A stretch of 39,816 nucleotides of DNA from Candidatus Woesearchaeota archaeon (GTDB lineage: Archaea > Nanobdellota > Nanobdellia > SCGC-AAA011-G17 > ARS1403), in assembly GCA_018302705.1 (NCBI GenBank), contig JAGVZI010000008.1, positions 1-39,816 on the forward strand, in the 5' to 3' direction. Under the pieces are notes generated by a model. That model was not told where the DNA came from and ran no database searches. It saw only the letters and a list, made by a program, of their open reading frames with translations. Both the position numbers and the translations under genes were made by a program. Of this stretch, positions 1 through 7,388 are shown in pieces; the first letter of the stretch is position 1, and each line of letters opens with the position of its first letter.

Positions 1-537
1 TGGATAATTTTCTGAAGAGGATATCTCTCCAAGATTATGTGCTGTTTTTTCATCTGAATGCTCAAGCAATCTTGCCAGCCCTCCTTCTGTAAAGGTTCCG
101 CTTTCCTGAACTCCTCTTTTGAATGCTTCATAAGGTGCAAAACCAAAATCATTATCACCAAGGTAGATGCCATTAACTTTTCTGCAGCCATTCAAATATG
201 CTTTTAATTCAGCTTCATTAGTTATTGGATTTCCTTCTGCATCTCTTATTGGGTTAGCAAAAACCCCTTCTGAGGTTCTTACTATCCAACCAAGCTGTAG
301 CCAAGATGAATCAAGTATCTCTGGTTTAGCTAACTCCCTAAAATTATAAGCTGCTGCTGAAACTGATTCCGAGGTTGTTGCTGGCCTGAATCTTATTCTT
401 GGAAATTCATCTGAGTGATAGAAATCAGCTTGCATGCTTTCTATGTTATTTAAATAACTATTCCTCCCGAAAGAGGGATATCTTACAGTTAAATCATGTT
501 TTTTATGCGGAACTACAAGTAAATCTGTTACTGGCAA
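1..537 (-). CDS. Unrecognised protein, C-terminus cut by the left edge
   Basis: The minus strand is open from 585 down to base 1, giving a coding-looking sequence (for example PVTDLLVVPHKKHD, RYPSFGRNSYLNNIES, SSWLQLGWIVRTSEG, GIYLGDNDFGFAPYEAFKRG) whose C-terminus lies outside the window. I recognise no family. The frame has an in-frame TAA at 586-588 and no ATG before 435. The start is placed at a TTG (537) because coding-like sequence extends well upstream of the ATG; a rarer start up to 585 is possible. The gene follows the primase stop (579-581) directly, so the two are probably co-transcribed. It is sure as a reading frame, unsure in start and unknown in function. Confidence 0.6.
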   Translation of the reverse strand, partial: MPVTDLLVVPHKKHDLTVRYPSFGRNSYLNNIESMQADFYHSDEFPRIRFRPATTSESVSAAAYNFRELAKPEILDSSWLQLGWIVRTSEGVFANPIRDAEGNPITNEAELKAYLNGCRKVNGIYLGDNDFGFAPYEAFKRGVQESGTFTEGGLARLLEHSDEKTAHNLGEISSSENYP

Positions 538-578
538 ATTTGTTTTTGCCTTGATTATTCCATCCTTTTTAAATCTTT

Positions 579-1892
579 CTATTTGTTACCTTTTTTAAGT
601 AGTTTTCTTTTTGGTTTATTTCTTAGATGAGCAAAATATTTTCTCTTTGCAAAGTTAACAGGATTTTTGCATCTGCCACATACATCTTCTTGGCATTTAA
701 CTCCTAGCTCTTTGTAATAAGATGGGTTAGAGCAATTCGGAGGCAGGATTGCTTCTGATTGGCGGTTATGCCAGCTTAATTGAGATAGAAGATAATTTTC
801 AGGCAGTGGCTGATAATTCCTCTGATTCCATTTTTTTATTATGTTTTCAACTTCTTCCATTGAATAACCTAAACATTTTAAGAAATTAATTAATATGAAT
901 ACGGCCCTTTTCCTTCCATCCTCCCTTACCCCTTGCAATAACTTTTGTATGCATTCCGGGAAAAACTCGTCTGGAATTGAAGCTTTTAGCTCATCATAAT
1001 GCTGCTTTGGTCTTTGCTCTTCCGGGATAAGGTACGGCCTTTTATTTATTGCATCGAGTGCCTGCATCACTAACTGTGTTGCTTCTTTCTCCTTTACGTT
1101 CGGCAAAAATGCCATGGTTGATTTTATGTTTTCTATTCTTGCTTTTTTTAAATCAAAATTTTTTAATTCGTCTATTTTTATTGGCAGCGAGACCAATCCG
1201 CGTTTTTCATTTATTGAGTAAGGGCTGCGATACATGTGCCTACTCGAAATTAGAATTGTGTCTATCTCTATCACTGAAAACGGATTGAATTTATTTTTTT
1301 CCATCAACTCTTCTTTATTCTTTCCTGTTGCTTTTGAAATCTCCTGCAATGTGCTGATATCAAGAAGCTTTTCTGACAGCCTTGATTTTATCATCTCCTT
1401 CAAATACGCTGCAATTGCCCTCGGTGTTTCTGGAAATAATTTATTTATTGAGATATTATTTACATGGTCTGGAAGGGATTGAGATGGAATGCCTAGATGG
1501 AACCCACTATTGCCTGAAAATTTCAGCCCGATGTTTTTAATGTTATGAAATTTCAATGCCTCTATTAATAATTCTGCAGTTGCTTTTGCATATTCTATAA
1601 ATTTTGTATCGATGTCCAGGATTATATCGTAGCCTACCCTTAAATTGTCTAATTCATTTTTTGCCATGGCCGGCTTCAATAACAAGGGATTTTTCCAATG
1701 CTCTTCTGAAACATGGAATGATACAGCGCCTTGCTTTGCTAATTCAAATACATCCTGCTCAAAATTTAATGCATCAGGCCTTTTTCCAAAACTACCTGAG
1801 TGATATTTTACAGCGACTTCCCTATCTCTTGACGCCTCTAATATTGCTTTCTGGATGTCCTTCCTAGAGTAATAATCCAAAAAATCTGCCAT
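579..1892 (-). CDS. priS: Fused archaeo-eukaryotic primase: PriS catalytic domain plus PriL Fe-S domain
   Basis: This 437-residue protein makes RNA primers for DNA replication. The catalytic part is seen in D93-x-D95 (ILDIDT), the SGNSGFH motif around residues 116-122 and a third acidic site near D201 followed by SSRHMYRSPYS. From about residue 295 it resembles the C-terminal domain of the large subunit PriL: FPECIQKLL (C304), then C377, C390 and C395/C398 as likely 4Fe-4S ligands. Ordinary archaea encode PriS and PriL separately, while a single-chain primase is known from Nanoarchaeum and relatives. No N-terminal PriL domain or PriS zinc knuckle is visible. It ends in TAG and has its own TATA box just upstream. 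Confidence 0.9.
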   Translation of the reverse strand: MADFLDYYSRKDIQKAILEASRDREVAVKYHSGSFGKRPDALNFEQDVFELAKQGAVSFHVSEEHWKNPLLLKPAMAKNELDNLRVGYDIILDIDTKFIEYAKATAELLIEALKFHNIKNIGLKFSGNSGFHLGIPSQSLPDHVNNISINKLFPETPRAIAAYLKEMIKSRLSEKLLDISTLQEISKATGKNKEELMEKNKFNPFSVIEIDTILISSRHMYRSPYSINEKRGLVSLPIKIDELKNFDLKKARIENIKSTMAFLPNVKEKEATQLVMQALDAINKRPYLIPEEQRPKQHYDELKASIPDEFFPECIQKLLQGVREDGRKRAVFILINFLKCLGYSMEEVENIIKKWNQRNYQPLPENYLLSQLSWHNRQSEAILPPNCSNPSYYKELGVKCQEDVCGRCKNPVNFAKRKYFAHLRNKPKRKLLKKGNK

Positions 1893-1910
1893 GAAGTAAA
1901 TATTTTTGAG

Positions 1911-1923
1911 AAAGTTTATAAGC
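1911..1923 (-). promoter_or_regulatory. TATA box of the primase gene
   Basis: The minus strand reads GCTTATAAACTTT in the 70-bp gap behind the prefoldin stop, 19 to 31 bases ahead of the primase ATG. The short distance implies a leaderless or nearly leaderless transcript. Confidence 0.5.
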
Positions 1924-1962
1924 GCTGTGGATAAGATTATGGATAAGTTATCTGATAATTGC

Positions 1963-2358
1963 TCATTCCTGCTGAAGAGAATAAACTGCCTGCACTAATT
2001 TTTCCGATTCAGACTTTAGCTGCGAGATTAATAAAATTATCTGCTTTTCCTGCTCTTTAATAGACAGCTCTGCTTCTTCTATCTTCTTTTTTACAATTAC
2101 GTTTGCACCCACTGCCATCAAGACCTTTCCAGGATCTTTTAATCCTGTCTTTACCAGAACGCCTGAGCTTAAAGGGCTTAGAAATTCATCTCCCTCTTTT
2201 AATTTTGAAACCTCTTCTAATGACAAGGAAAGATTAGCTAGATTCTGCCTCTGCTGATGGAGGTTGGCAAGCTGGATTTTGTACTGGTTCAGCTGCTCAT
2301 TCAAAATATGGAATTCCAACAGCTTTTTTTCATGCTCCTGCTCTTCTTTTGATGCCAT
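1963..2358 (-). CDS. pfdA: Prefoldin subunit alpha
   Basis: This is a 131-residue chaperone subunit. Prefoldin is a jellyfish-shaped hexamer (two alpha, four beta) that holds unfolded proteins for the thermosome in the cytoplasm. Two long heptad-rich helices (about residues 3-45 and 88-130) flank a central beta-hairpin region with FLSPLSSGVLVKTGL and VMAVGANVIVKKK, the arrangement expected for the alpha type. In archaea pfdA often sits close behind aIF6. Here that link is kept but is now broken by the insertion sequence at 2404-3297. Before insertion the gap from the aIF6 stop to this ATG would have been only 23 bp. Confidence 0.93.
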   Translation of the reverse strand: MASKEEQEHEKKLLEFHILNEQLNQYKIQLANLHQQRQNLANLSLSLEEVSKLKEGDEFLSPLSSGVLVKTGLKDPGKVLMAVGANVIVKKKIEEAELSIKEQEKQIILLISQLKSESEKLVQAVYSLQQE

Positions 2359-2394
2359 GCATAATATCCCAGAAATTTTGTTTATAAATGTTTT

Positions 2395-2403
2395 TGAATA
2401 CCT
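2395..2403. repeat. Target-site duplication, left copy (TGAATACCT)
   Basis: The nine bases TGAATACCT directly precede the left end of the insertion sequence and recur exactly at 3298-3306. A perfect 9-bp duplication marks the insertion as recent. Confidence 0.95.
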
Positions 2404-2434
2404 GGCGCTGTCTTAAATCTTTATTAATGAATAA

Positions 2435-2453
2435 CCCCTTGCAGAGCAAGGGG
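2435..2453 (+). promoter_or_regulatory. Hairpin in the transposase leader
   Basis: CCCCTTG (2435-2441) and CAAGGGG (2447-2453) form a 7-bp stem with a 5-base loop. TAACCCC (2432-2438) can pair instead with GGGGTTA (2452-2458), which would compete with the next hairpin. The pair could act as a switch or block read-through transcription, which is an inference. Confidence 0.5.
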
Positions 2454-2478
2454 GGTTAGACAGAAGAGGTGTCTAACC
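2454..2478 (+). promoter_or_regulatory. Hairpin holding the transposase ribosome binding site
   Basis: GGTTAGACA (2454-2462) pairs perfectly with TGTCTAACC (2470-2478). The loop is GAAGAGG, the Shine-Dalgarno-like stretch, and the ATG follows the stem without a gap. Such a structure would limit transposase translation, as many insertion sequences do; the regulation itself is inferred. Confidence 0.55.
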
Positions 2479-3288
2479 ATGAAAAAAGAGGTAAAACTAA
2501 TTAAAAAGATTAAGCGTTTGCTAAGACGCCTTAAATGTCCAAGGCATTTGCATAGATACGGGCCGAAAACTTATGAATTCTACGAGCACTTGCAGGCTTT
2601 GCTAATCAAAGCTTATTGCAAACTTTCTTATAGAAGAATAGAATATTTATTTGATTTGCTTGGAATAAAATGTCCTAGTAAATCTGCTTTGCATTACACA
2701 ATGCAAAAAATATCTTCTGCATTTTGGCAGAAGATGCTTGAGTTAACTTCTGGAGGAATGCATTACTTAGTTGCATTAGACAGCACAGGATTTAGCAGAG
2801 TAAATCCGAGTTATCATTACTTAAGAAGAATCGACGGCAGAATCCCGAAGATTCCTGTCAAGATGAGCTGCACATTTGACACTAAAAAGAAGAAATTCTG
2901 TGCAGCAAAGATTAGGGTTTTGCCTGCACATGATATTAAGGATGCCATACCCCTAATATCAAAAAGCAACCCAAAGATTGCTGTTGCTGACAAATCATAT
3001 GATGCTAACTCGTTGCATGAATACTGCAATGAGAACAACATCCATGCACATATACCCCTTAGGGATTATGGCAAGGTTAGGCATAATAACTTCACTGCAA
3101 GAAGAAAAGCGGCCAAGTTATTTGATCTAAGAAAATATCATAGACGCGAGTTAATTGAATCTGGATATTTCGGATTGAAGCATAAATATGGAAGTAGCGT
3201 GAGCTCTGTAAATGCTAATATGATAAGGGCAGAGATTTATAGCAGATTAATCTGCTATAATTATTTTTTAAAAATTATTGAGACTTAG
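2479..3288 (+). CDS. DDE transposase of the insertion sequence
   Basis: This 269-residue enzyme cuts and pastes the surrounding element. The acidic triad can be read as D101 (LVALDSTGF), D171 (IAVADKSYDAN) and E227 in RRELIESGYFGLKHKYG, the last matching the spacing before LK seen in IS4/IS5 transposases. The N-terminal 60 residues are basic and probably bind DNA. The frame is complete, with no frameshift or stop, so the element may still be active. The start codon follows a perfect hairpin (2454-2478), and the stop TAG (3286-3288) overlaps on the other strand the stop of aIF6. Confidence 0.92.
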   Translation: MKKEVKLIKKIKRLLRRLKCPRHLHRYGPKTYEFYEHLQALLIKAYCKLSYRRIEYLFDLLGIKCPSKSALHYTMQKISSAFWQKMLELTSGGMHYLVALDSTGFSRVNPSYHYLRRIDGRIPKIPVKMSCTFDTKKKKFCAAKIRVLPAHDIKDAIPLISKSNPKIAVADKSYDANSLHEYCNENNIHAHIPLRDYGKVRHNNFTARRKAAKLFDLRKYHRRELIESGYFGLKHKYGSSVSSVNANMIRAEIYSRLICYNYFLKIIET

Positions 3289-3962
3289 GACAGCGCCTGA
3301 ATACCTATAAAGCCCAGTGTTTCATCTATCCTTTGAGTTTCAGGGCCTGTTGTCTCTGCTCCTACAATGTAGCCATTGCAGTTTACTATCAAACCAGACC
3401 TTACATAGGGGCTTCCAAAGTTTACAGTGCCTATGTTTGCCGGGAGATTTAAAAAGGCAGAGATTTTTCTTGTGTTAGTTGCATCCCGATGTAATAAGCA
3501 GCCTTTATGATTTAATGCAGTACATGAACCTATTGTAGGATTCTCCGCTATTTCTAGTGGGCTGACTTTAAAACCAAGGCTTTCAAGCTTTTCCTTAACA
3601 CTCTGCTCAATCTGCGGGTTAACTAAGCAGTCTTTGTCTTTGATAACGATATTATTACCAAGAGCAGTGAATCTTGTATTTATTTGTATTATCTTCACTT
3701 CCTTAATCTTTTTCAGTTCTCTAAGCTCATGCTCTGGAATGAAATCTGGGATGAATAAATAATCCTCGTTGCCAACGCAAAAAACACCGATTAAATTGGT
3801 ATTATAGATAATTACTTGATATACTGGAACATTCAAAACTTCTTTTATGCTTTCAACTAGCTGTTTGCTTAAATTTTTCGGCAGCAAGCAATAAGAATCA
3901 GTAGCAAATCCATACAACCCTATATTTGGATTGTTATGAAACTTTGTTTTTAAAACATGCAT
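3285..3962 (-). CDS. eif6: Translation initiation factor aIF6, C-terminus altered by the IS
   Basis: aIF6 binds the 50S subunit and prevents its joining to 30S. The 225 residues cover the five repeated units of the pentein-like fold, with typical segments NPNIGLYGFATDSYCLLP, NPTIGSCTALNHKG and GSPYVRSGLIVNCNGYIVGAETTGPE. The frame runs into the right end of the insertion sequence: the chain now ends GIQALS, with ALS and the stop supplied by the element. Joining the sequence across the duplication predicts the original ending GIQKHL followed by TAA at 2382-2384. Only three terminal residues changed, so function is probably kept. It directly follows eL14. Confidence 0.95.
   Translation of the reverse strand: MHVLKTKFHNNPNIGLYGFATDSYCLLPKNLSKQLVESIKEVLNVPVYQVIIYNTNLIGVFCVGNEDYLFIPDFIPEHELRELKKIKEVKIIQINTRFTALGNNIVIKDKDCLVNPQIEQSVKEKLESLGFKVSPLEIAENPTIGSCTALNHKGCLLHRDATNTRKISAFLNLPANIGTVNFGSPYVRSGLIVNCNGYIVGAETTGPETQRIDETLGFIGIQALS
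3298..3306. repeat. Target-site duplication, right copy (TGAATACCT)
   Basis: This is an exact copy of bases 2395-2403, immediately after the right inverted repeat of the insertion sequence. It lies inside the aIF6 coding frame (codons for GIQ). Confidence 0.95.
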
Positions 3963-3963
3963 A

Positions 3964-4311
3964 TTACTTTCTTTTTTCCCCCTTCTTGCTTTCTCCTTCA
4001 GAGGGCTTCTCAGCTTTTATTTCTTTTGCTTTTCTTTGTTTTCTTGGAGCTGGCTTGGCTTCCCGCTTTTTTCCCTTTACTATTGTTTTGATGCCGAGCT
4101 TATCCAATTCTTTTTTAACATCTTCTGTCGAGGGGTTTTTTTTGATTTTTACTACCTTGTCTAGAAGCTCCAGATGCTTGATGTTGCATTTCTTTCTGCG
4201 GACATTGCCGTCGATTAAAACATAAGTTGGGTCTATTACCTCGACGATGATGCAGATATTTCCGCTATCCCTTCCTGCTATCTTCACTGCCAACTGCCCG
4301 ATTTCCACCAT
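3964..4311 (-). CDS. rpl14e: Large-subunit ribosomal protein eL14
   Basis: This 115-residue protein of the 50S subunit occurs in archaea and eukaryotes. The first 75 residues hold the KOW-like beta-barrel, with GQLAVKIAGRDSGNICIIVEVIDPTYVLIDGNVRRKKCNIKHLELLD split over its strands. The last 40 residues are a lysine-rich tail (RKQRKAKEIKAEKPSEGESK) longer than in many archaeal homologues. It lies 1 bp after eL34 and 1 bp before aIF6. In many archaea cmk and truB flank eL14 in this cluster; neither is here. Confidence 0.93.
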   Translation of the reverse strand: MVEIGQLAVKIAGRDSGNICIIVEVIDPTYVLIDGNVRRKKCNIKHLELLDKVVKIKKNPSTEDVKKELDKLGIKTIVKGKKREAKPAPRKQRKAKEIKAEKPSEGESKKGEKRK

Positions 4312-4312
4312 T

Positions 4313-4594
4313 TTACTCCTGCTCCCCTAATTTTATACCCCTAGCCATCTCGATTATTTTTTTCCTTGAGCATTGCGAGCAGATATTTGGGAACTTTCTT
4401 GAAGGTATTTTTTTTGTTTTTGAAACTGTTTTTAACTTCGTAGCCCTCAATCTTGTTGCTCCTCTAAGAACCTTGCCGCATTCAGGGCACTTTTGTTTTG
4501 CAGGCTTTCTCTTCCTGTAATGCAGCTTTATTCTAGAAGCTGTTCTGACAAAAACCCTTCTCATCCTTCTTGACCTGTGTTTTGGCGACGGCAT
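4313..4594 (-). CDS. rpl34e: Large-subunit ribosomal protein eL34
   Basis: This is a 93-residue zinc-binding protein of the 50S subunit. The basic N-terminus (PSPKHRSRRMRRVFVRTAS) and two CxxC pairs, KCPECGK near residue 35 and ICSQCSRK near residue 72, are those of eL34. It sits between the YidC-like membrane protein and eL14, as in other archaeal spc clusters, with gaps of one base, so translation is likely coupled. Confidence 0.94.
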   Translation of the reverse strand: MPSPKHRSRRMRRVFVRTASRIKLHYRKRKPAKQKCPECGKVLRGATRLRATKLKTVSKTKKIPSRKFPNICSQCSRKKIIEMARGIKLGEQE

Positions 4595-4595
4595 T

Positions 4596-5033
4596 TTAAT
4601 GCACCTTTAATAGTTTCCTTAATACTATATTGAAGATTATTGACAATACGAGATAATTACCGAACCATCCCATTCCAAGGAAAATCTTTCCATGGGGTAT
4701 AAAAGCATTTCTCAACCACGGGAGCAAGACGATAAAAGGAATGAATGTAATTAGCATTGGCTTGATTTGGTGCTTAAATGTCTCTATTGTTTTTTCAAAT
4801 GACCTTTTTTGGAGCTCCATAACTTTTTGGGTGTCATGCTTGAACTCCTTCATCTCGCTTTGAATTTCTTTTATCTCCTGCTTTATACTTTTTAAAGCCT
4901 CTTGATCTGTGAAATATTTGTAAATTAATGTTGTGAACAGCATTAATAAAAATGAGATAATTGCCAATGCCGCCGGGGGATTCCATGTTATCAGCCAACC
5001 AAAGATTGAATTGAAAAAACTGTCTAAAACCAT
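4596..5033 (-). CDS. EMC3/TMCO1 (DUF106) family membrane insertase, archaeal YidC-like
   Basis: This is a 145-residue integral membrane protein. Three hydrophobic spans are visible (about residues 18-40, 90-107 and 120-140), with a charged coiled-coil segment between the first and second (EALKSIKQEIKEIQSEMKEFKHDTQKVMELQKR, roughly 45-75). This topology and the position right after secY are those of DUF106, the archaeal homologue of YidC/Oxa1/EMC3, which helps insert membrane proteins together with SecYEG. In most archaea adk separates secY from this gene; here the gap is 2 bp and adk is absent. Confidence 0.88.
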   Translation of the reverse strand: MVLDSFFNSIFGWLITWNPPAALAIISFLLMLFTTLIYKYFTDQEALKSIKQEIKEIQSEMKEFKHDTQKVMELQKRSFEKTIETFKHQIKPMLITFIPFIVLLPWLRNAFIPHGKIFLGMGWFGNYLVLSIIFNIVLRKLLKVH

Positions 5034-5035
5034 TT

Positions 5036-6481
5036 TTACTCCATCATTCTCCTTAAGGCAGGGTACATGTCCATCATGTGCTGTTGCGCAACCTGCTCAT
5101 ACAATCTATAAATGATCATAACCGTCAACAGGATGCCTGTGCCTGATGTTAATGCCCCGAGAATGTCGGCGAAAGCAGCTAACAAGCCTATGGCAATCCC
5201 TCCCATCACTGTTAGCGGGAGAATATAGCGTTTTAAAATTCTTTCCAATACCCTTTCATCTCTCCTAAAACCAGGAACTTGCAATCCAGAAGCCATTATA
5301 TTTTTTGCCTGGCTCCCTGCGTCCATGCCAGCTGTCTGCATCCAAAATACAGAGAATACAACTGCTCCGATAATAAGGAAGAGTGCATAAGTTAATGCCT
5401 GTCCAAATACCTGCCAATTAAATGAGCCTGATGAAAATGCTGCGAATACTTCATTCACTAAATTTGGCGCTGTGACCCATTTAACCAAACCAGAAACAGG
5501 GATGTTGCCTTGAAATTGCCCGAAAATATGCTGCGAGATCCATGATGAAACCCCTGAAGAGCCTTCAACCCACCCTTGCATTAATCTTGCCCATAACTGG
5601 AGATTTGCAATGAATGCAGCCACTAAAATAACAGGGATATTTGATGTGTATATAAAATTCAACGGCCACCTTATTCCATGCCCACGTATCCTGCCGAATG
5701 ATAATGGGATTTCAACCTTCATTGCTTGAATATAAACTGCCAACCCGAAAACAAAAATTGTGAAGAATATTGCAAGGAAAGCTAATAAAGCTCCCTGAGG
5801 ATTACCCGATGCCAATGACCTTAAAAACACCCAGACTTGACCTACCGGTGCCTGGCCTGTCCCGAATGCAAATATTCCTGCTTGTGTTAGAGGAGAGAAA
5901 GCCCTGACAAATATCTCTGCTGAGACTCCTGCTGCAATAAATAACGAAATGCCTGAGCCGAAGCCCCACTTGCTTACAACCTCATCCATAAACAAAACAA
6001 TTAACCCACCTAAGGCTAACTGGGAGACTAGCAAAAGCTGAGTGTTTCTGAATGCTGCCGGATGCAGAGATGCTGAAGGCGATAACCCCCCCATGAAAAC
6101 GAAGATTGAAGCTTCGAAGACTATGAAAAAAACTGCTAAGGATTTTTGCAGACCCTGAAAAAAAACCCTGCCCTCATGTGTATGAGTATCTATTTTTAAT
6201 ATGCCTGATCCTTGCAACAGCTGCAATACAATCGAGGCTGTAACTATTGGCCCGATTCCCAATGAGAGGACAGAGCCGAACGGGGCCGCCAATATTATTG
6301 AGAGAAACTGAAAATTGGCCAATGCATTTTCCCCCAATCCAATCAATGGGATAACAGATAAGATAAAGAATAAAACAAGAATTATTAGAGTCCACTTTAA
6401 CTTCTCTTTGAATGAAAGAGTTTTTTCTAATGGCCCCTTAATTTCAGGCAGGTTTGACAGAATATTTTTAAGGACTGACAA
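5036..6481 (-). CDS. secY: Preprotein translocase subunit SecY
   Basis: This 481-residue protein is the channel of the general secretion pathway in the plasma membrane. About ten hydrophobic spans can be traced. Typical sequences include LGIGPIVTASIVLQLLQGSG (helix 2b region), the cytoplasmic loop EIPLSFGRIRGHG and PLNFIYTSNIPVILVAAF. The length is normal for archaeal SecY/Sec61alpha. Its start overlaps the end of uL15 by 14 bp, so the two are translationally coupled, as in the spc operons of bacteria and archaea. The insertase-like gene follows. Confidence 0.96.
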   Translation of the reverse strand: MSVLKNILSNLPEIKGPLEKTLSFKEKLKWTLIILVLFFILSVIPLIGLGENALANFQFLSIILAAPFGSVLSLGIGPIVTASIVLQLLQGSGILKIDTHTHEGRVFFQGLQKSLAVFFIVFEASIFVFMGGLSPSASLHPAAFRNTQLLLVSQLALGGLIVLFMDEVVSKWGFGSGISLFIAAGVSAEIFVRAFSPLTQAGIFAFGTGQAPVGQVWVFLRSLASGNPQGALLAFLAIFFTIFVFGLAVYIQAMKVEIPLSFGRIRGHGIRWPLNFIYTSNIPVILVAAFIANLQLWARLMQGWVEGSSGVSSWISQHIFGQFQGNIPVSGLVKWVTAPNLVNEVFAAFSSGSFNWQVFGQALTYALFLIIGAVVFSVFWMQTAGMDAGSQAKNIMASGLQVPGFRRDERVLERILKRYILPLTVMGGIAIGLLAAFADILGALTSGTGILLTVMIIYRLYEQVAQQHMMDMYPALRRMME

Positions 6482-6911
6482 TCTTTCCTCCTAAAGCTTC
6501 TATTTTTTCCTTTGCCTTTTTTGAGAAATTTTTTACATGGATTAAATATTTTCTTGCTGGCTTACCCGAGGACAATAACTTGCTACAACCTATCTTATCC
6601 AAGCTGACCTCGAAGAATTCATCCTTTTTTGCAATTATCTTGCCCTGCAGAAACCTTTCGAAATTGTCCTCCAAGAAGGAGATGTTAACTGCTTTTGATT
6701 TTCCTCTCCGGCTATGAAACCCCTTCCTTCCAAAATAATCCTTGCCGTAGAGCTTGAATACTAATTGCTTATTATGATGGGCTCTTTTTCCTGACCCTGC
6801 CATCCCTCTTCCGCCCCTGTGACCTGCTCCTCTCCTTTTTTTCTTTGCCCCCCCTCCATGGGTGTGGCTACCACGATATTTTACAACTTTTTTTCTTCTT
6901 CTTGCTGGCAT
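6468..6911 (-). CDS. rpl15: Large-subunit ribosomal protein uL15
   Basis: This 147-residue protein of the 50S subunit is known by its glycine/arginine-rich N-terminus (RGSHTHGGGAKKKRRGAGHRG followed by GRGMAGSGKRAHHNK) and by GKDYFGRKGFHSRRGK. The C-terminal globular part ends KKAKEKIEALGGKIVSP, matching the archaeal form. It directly follows uL30 and overlaps the start of secY by 14 bp. Confidence 0.96.
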   Translation of the reverse strand: MPARRRKKVVKYRGSHTHGGGAKKKRRGAGHRGGRGMAGSGKRAHHNKQLVFKLYGKDYFGRKGFHSRRGKSKAVNISFLEDNFERFLQGKIIAKKDEFFEVSLDKIGCSKLLSSGKPARKYLIHVKNFSKKAKEKIEALGGKIVSP

Positions 6912-7388
6912 TTATATCATCCTCATTATCAAATCATTAATTTTTTCTTTCCTGTATCCTAGAACTCCCCCTTGACTAAAAGGAACCTTAATGCCCTTTG
7001 CTTCCAGGCCTTTTCTTGGAGGCGACAATCTGAAGAATAACTTCAGACCAGGAATGTCTTTCAAATTTTTCTTAAATTCGAAGAATTCTTTTGTGAAGGT
7101 GTCAAATTCAAGACCTAATTTTTGATTTAGATACTGCAAGGTTAAATTTTTTTTCATTGCCAGCTTCCCCCTTTTTTCAAGCAGCGCCTTGAATGTTTCT
7201 GGATTTATCTCGCCCCAAGTTGCATAATATTTAATTTTTTCCAGCATGCCTATATAGTACGGGGTATTTTCAATCACGATGCAGTAATTCTTTTTATAAA
7301 GCCTAAGCAGTTTAAATGTGTATACTATTTCCTTTTTCAGGCCGATAGATCCTCTTATCCTAATTACTGCTACTTTCTTCCTTTCCAT
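6912..7388 (-). CDS. rpl30: Large-subunit ribosomal protein uL30
   Basis: This 158-residue protein is of the long archaeal/eukaryotic form (bacterial L30 has about 60 residues). The ferredoxin-like core VAVIRIRGSIGLKKEIVYTFKLLRL with NYCIVIENTPYYIGMLEKIK opens the chain, and FFRLSPPRKGLEAKGIKVPF near the end is characteristic. The start overlaps the end of uS5 by 29 bp; there is no good later start before the conserved RIRGS, so the overlap appears real. Confidence 0.94.
   Translation of the reverse strand: MERKKVAVIRIRGSIGLKKEIVYTFKLLRLYKKNYCIVIENTPYYIGMLEKIKYYATWGEINPETFKALLEKRGKLAMKKNLTLQYLNQKLGLEFDTFTKEFFEFKKNLKDIPGLKLFFRLSPPRKGLEAKGIKVPFSQGGVLGYRKEKINDLIMRMI

Larger units (their letters stand above)
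2404..3297 (+). mobile_element. IS5-like insertion sequence, 894 bp, intact
   Basis: The element is bounded by terminal inverted repeats beginning GGCGCTGTC; the two ends match at 15 of the first 17 bases (left 2404-2420, right 3281-3297 read on the minus strand). It has one transposase gene and is flanked by a perfect 9-bp duplication (2395-2403 and 3298-3306). Single frame, short size, GGC ends and a 9-bp duplication fit the IS5 family, where the IS903 group makes 9-bp duplications; this family call is by recall. The right end supplies the stop codon of the aIF6 gene, and the transposase gene itself ends inside that repeat. Confidence 0.92.

Noticed and set aside
1049-1867. Open frames on the plus strand opposite the primase gene
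   Set aside because: They run antisense to a well-supported gene, and their translations have no family character.
6174-6395. Minus-strand 73-codon frame inside secY
   Set aside because: It overlaps secY in another frame and lacks an upstream signal; it is a shadow of the real gene.
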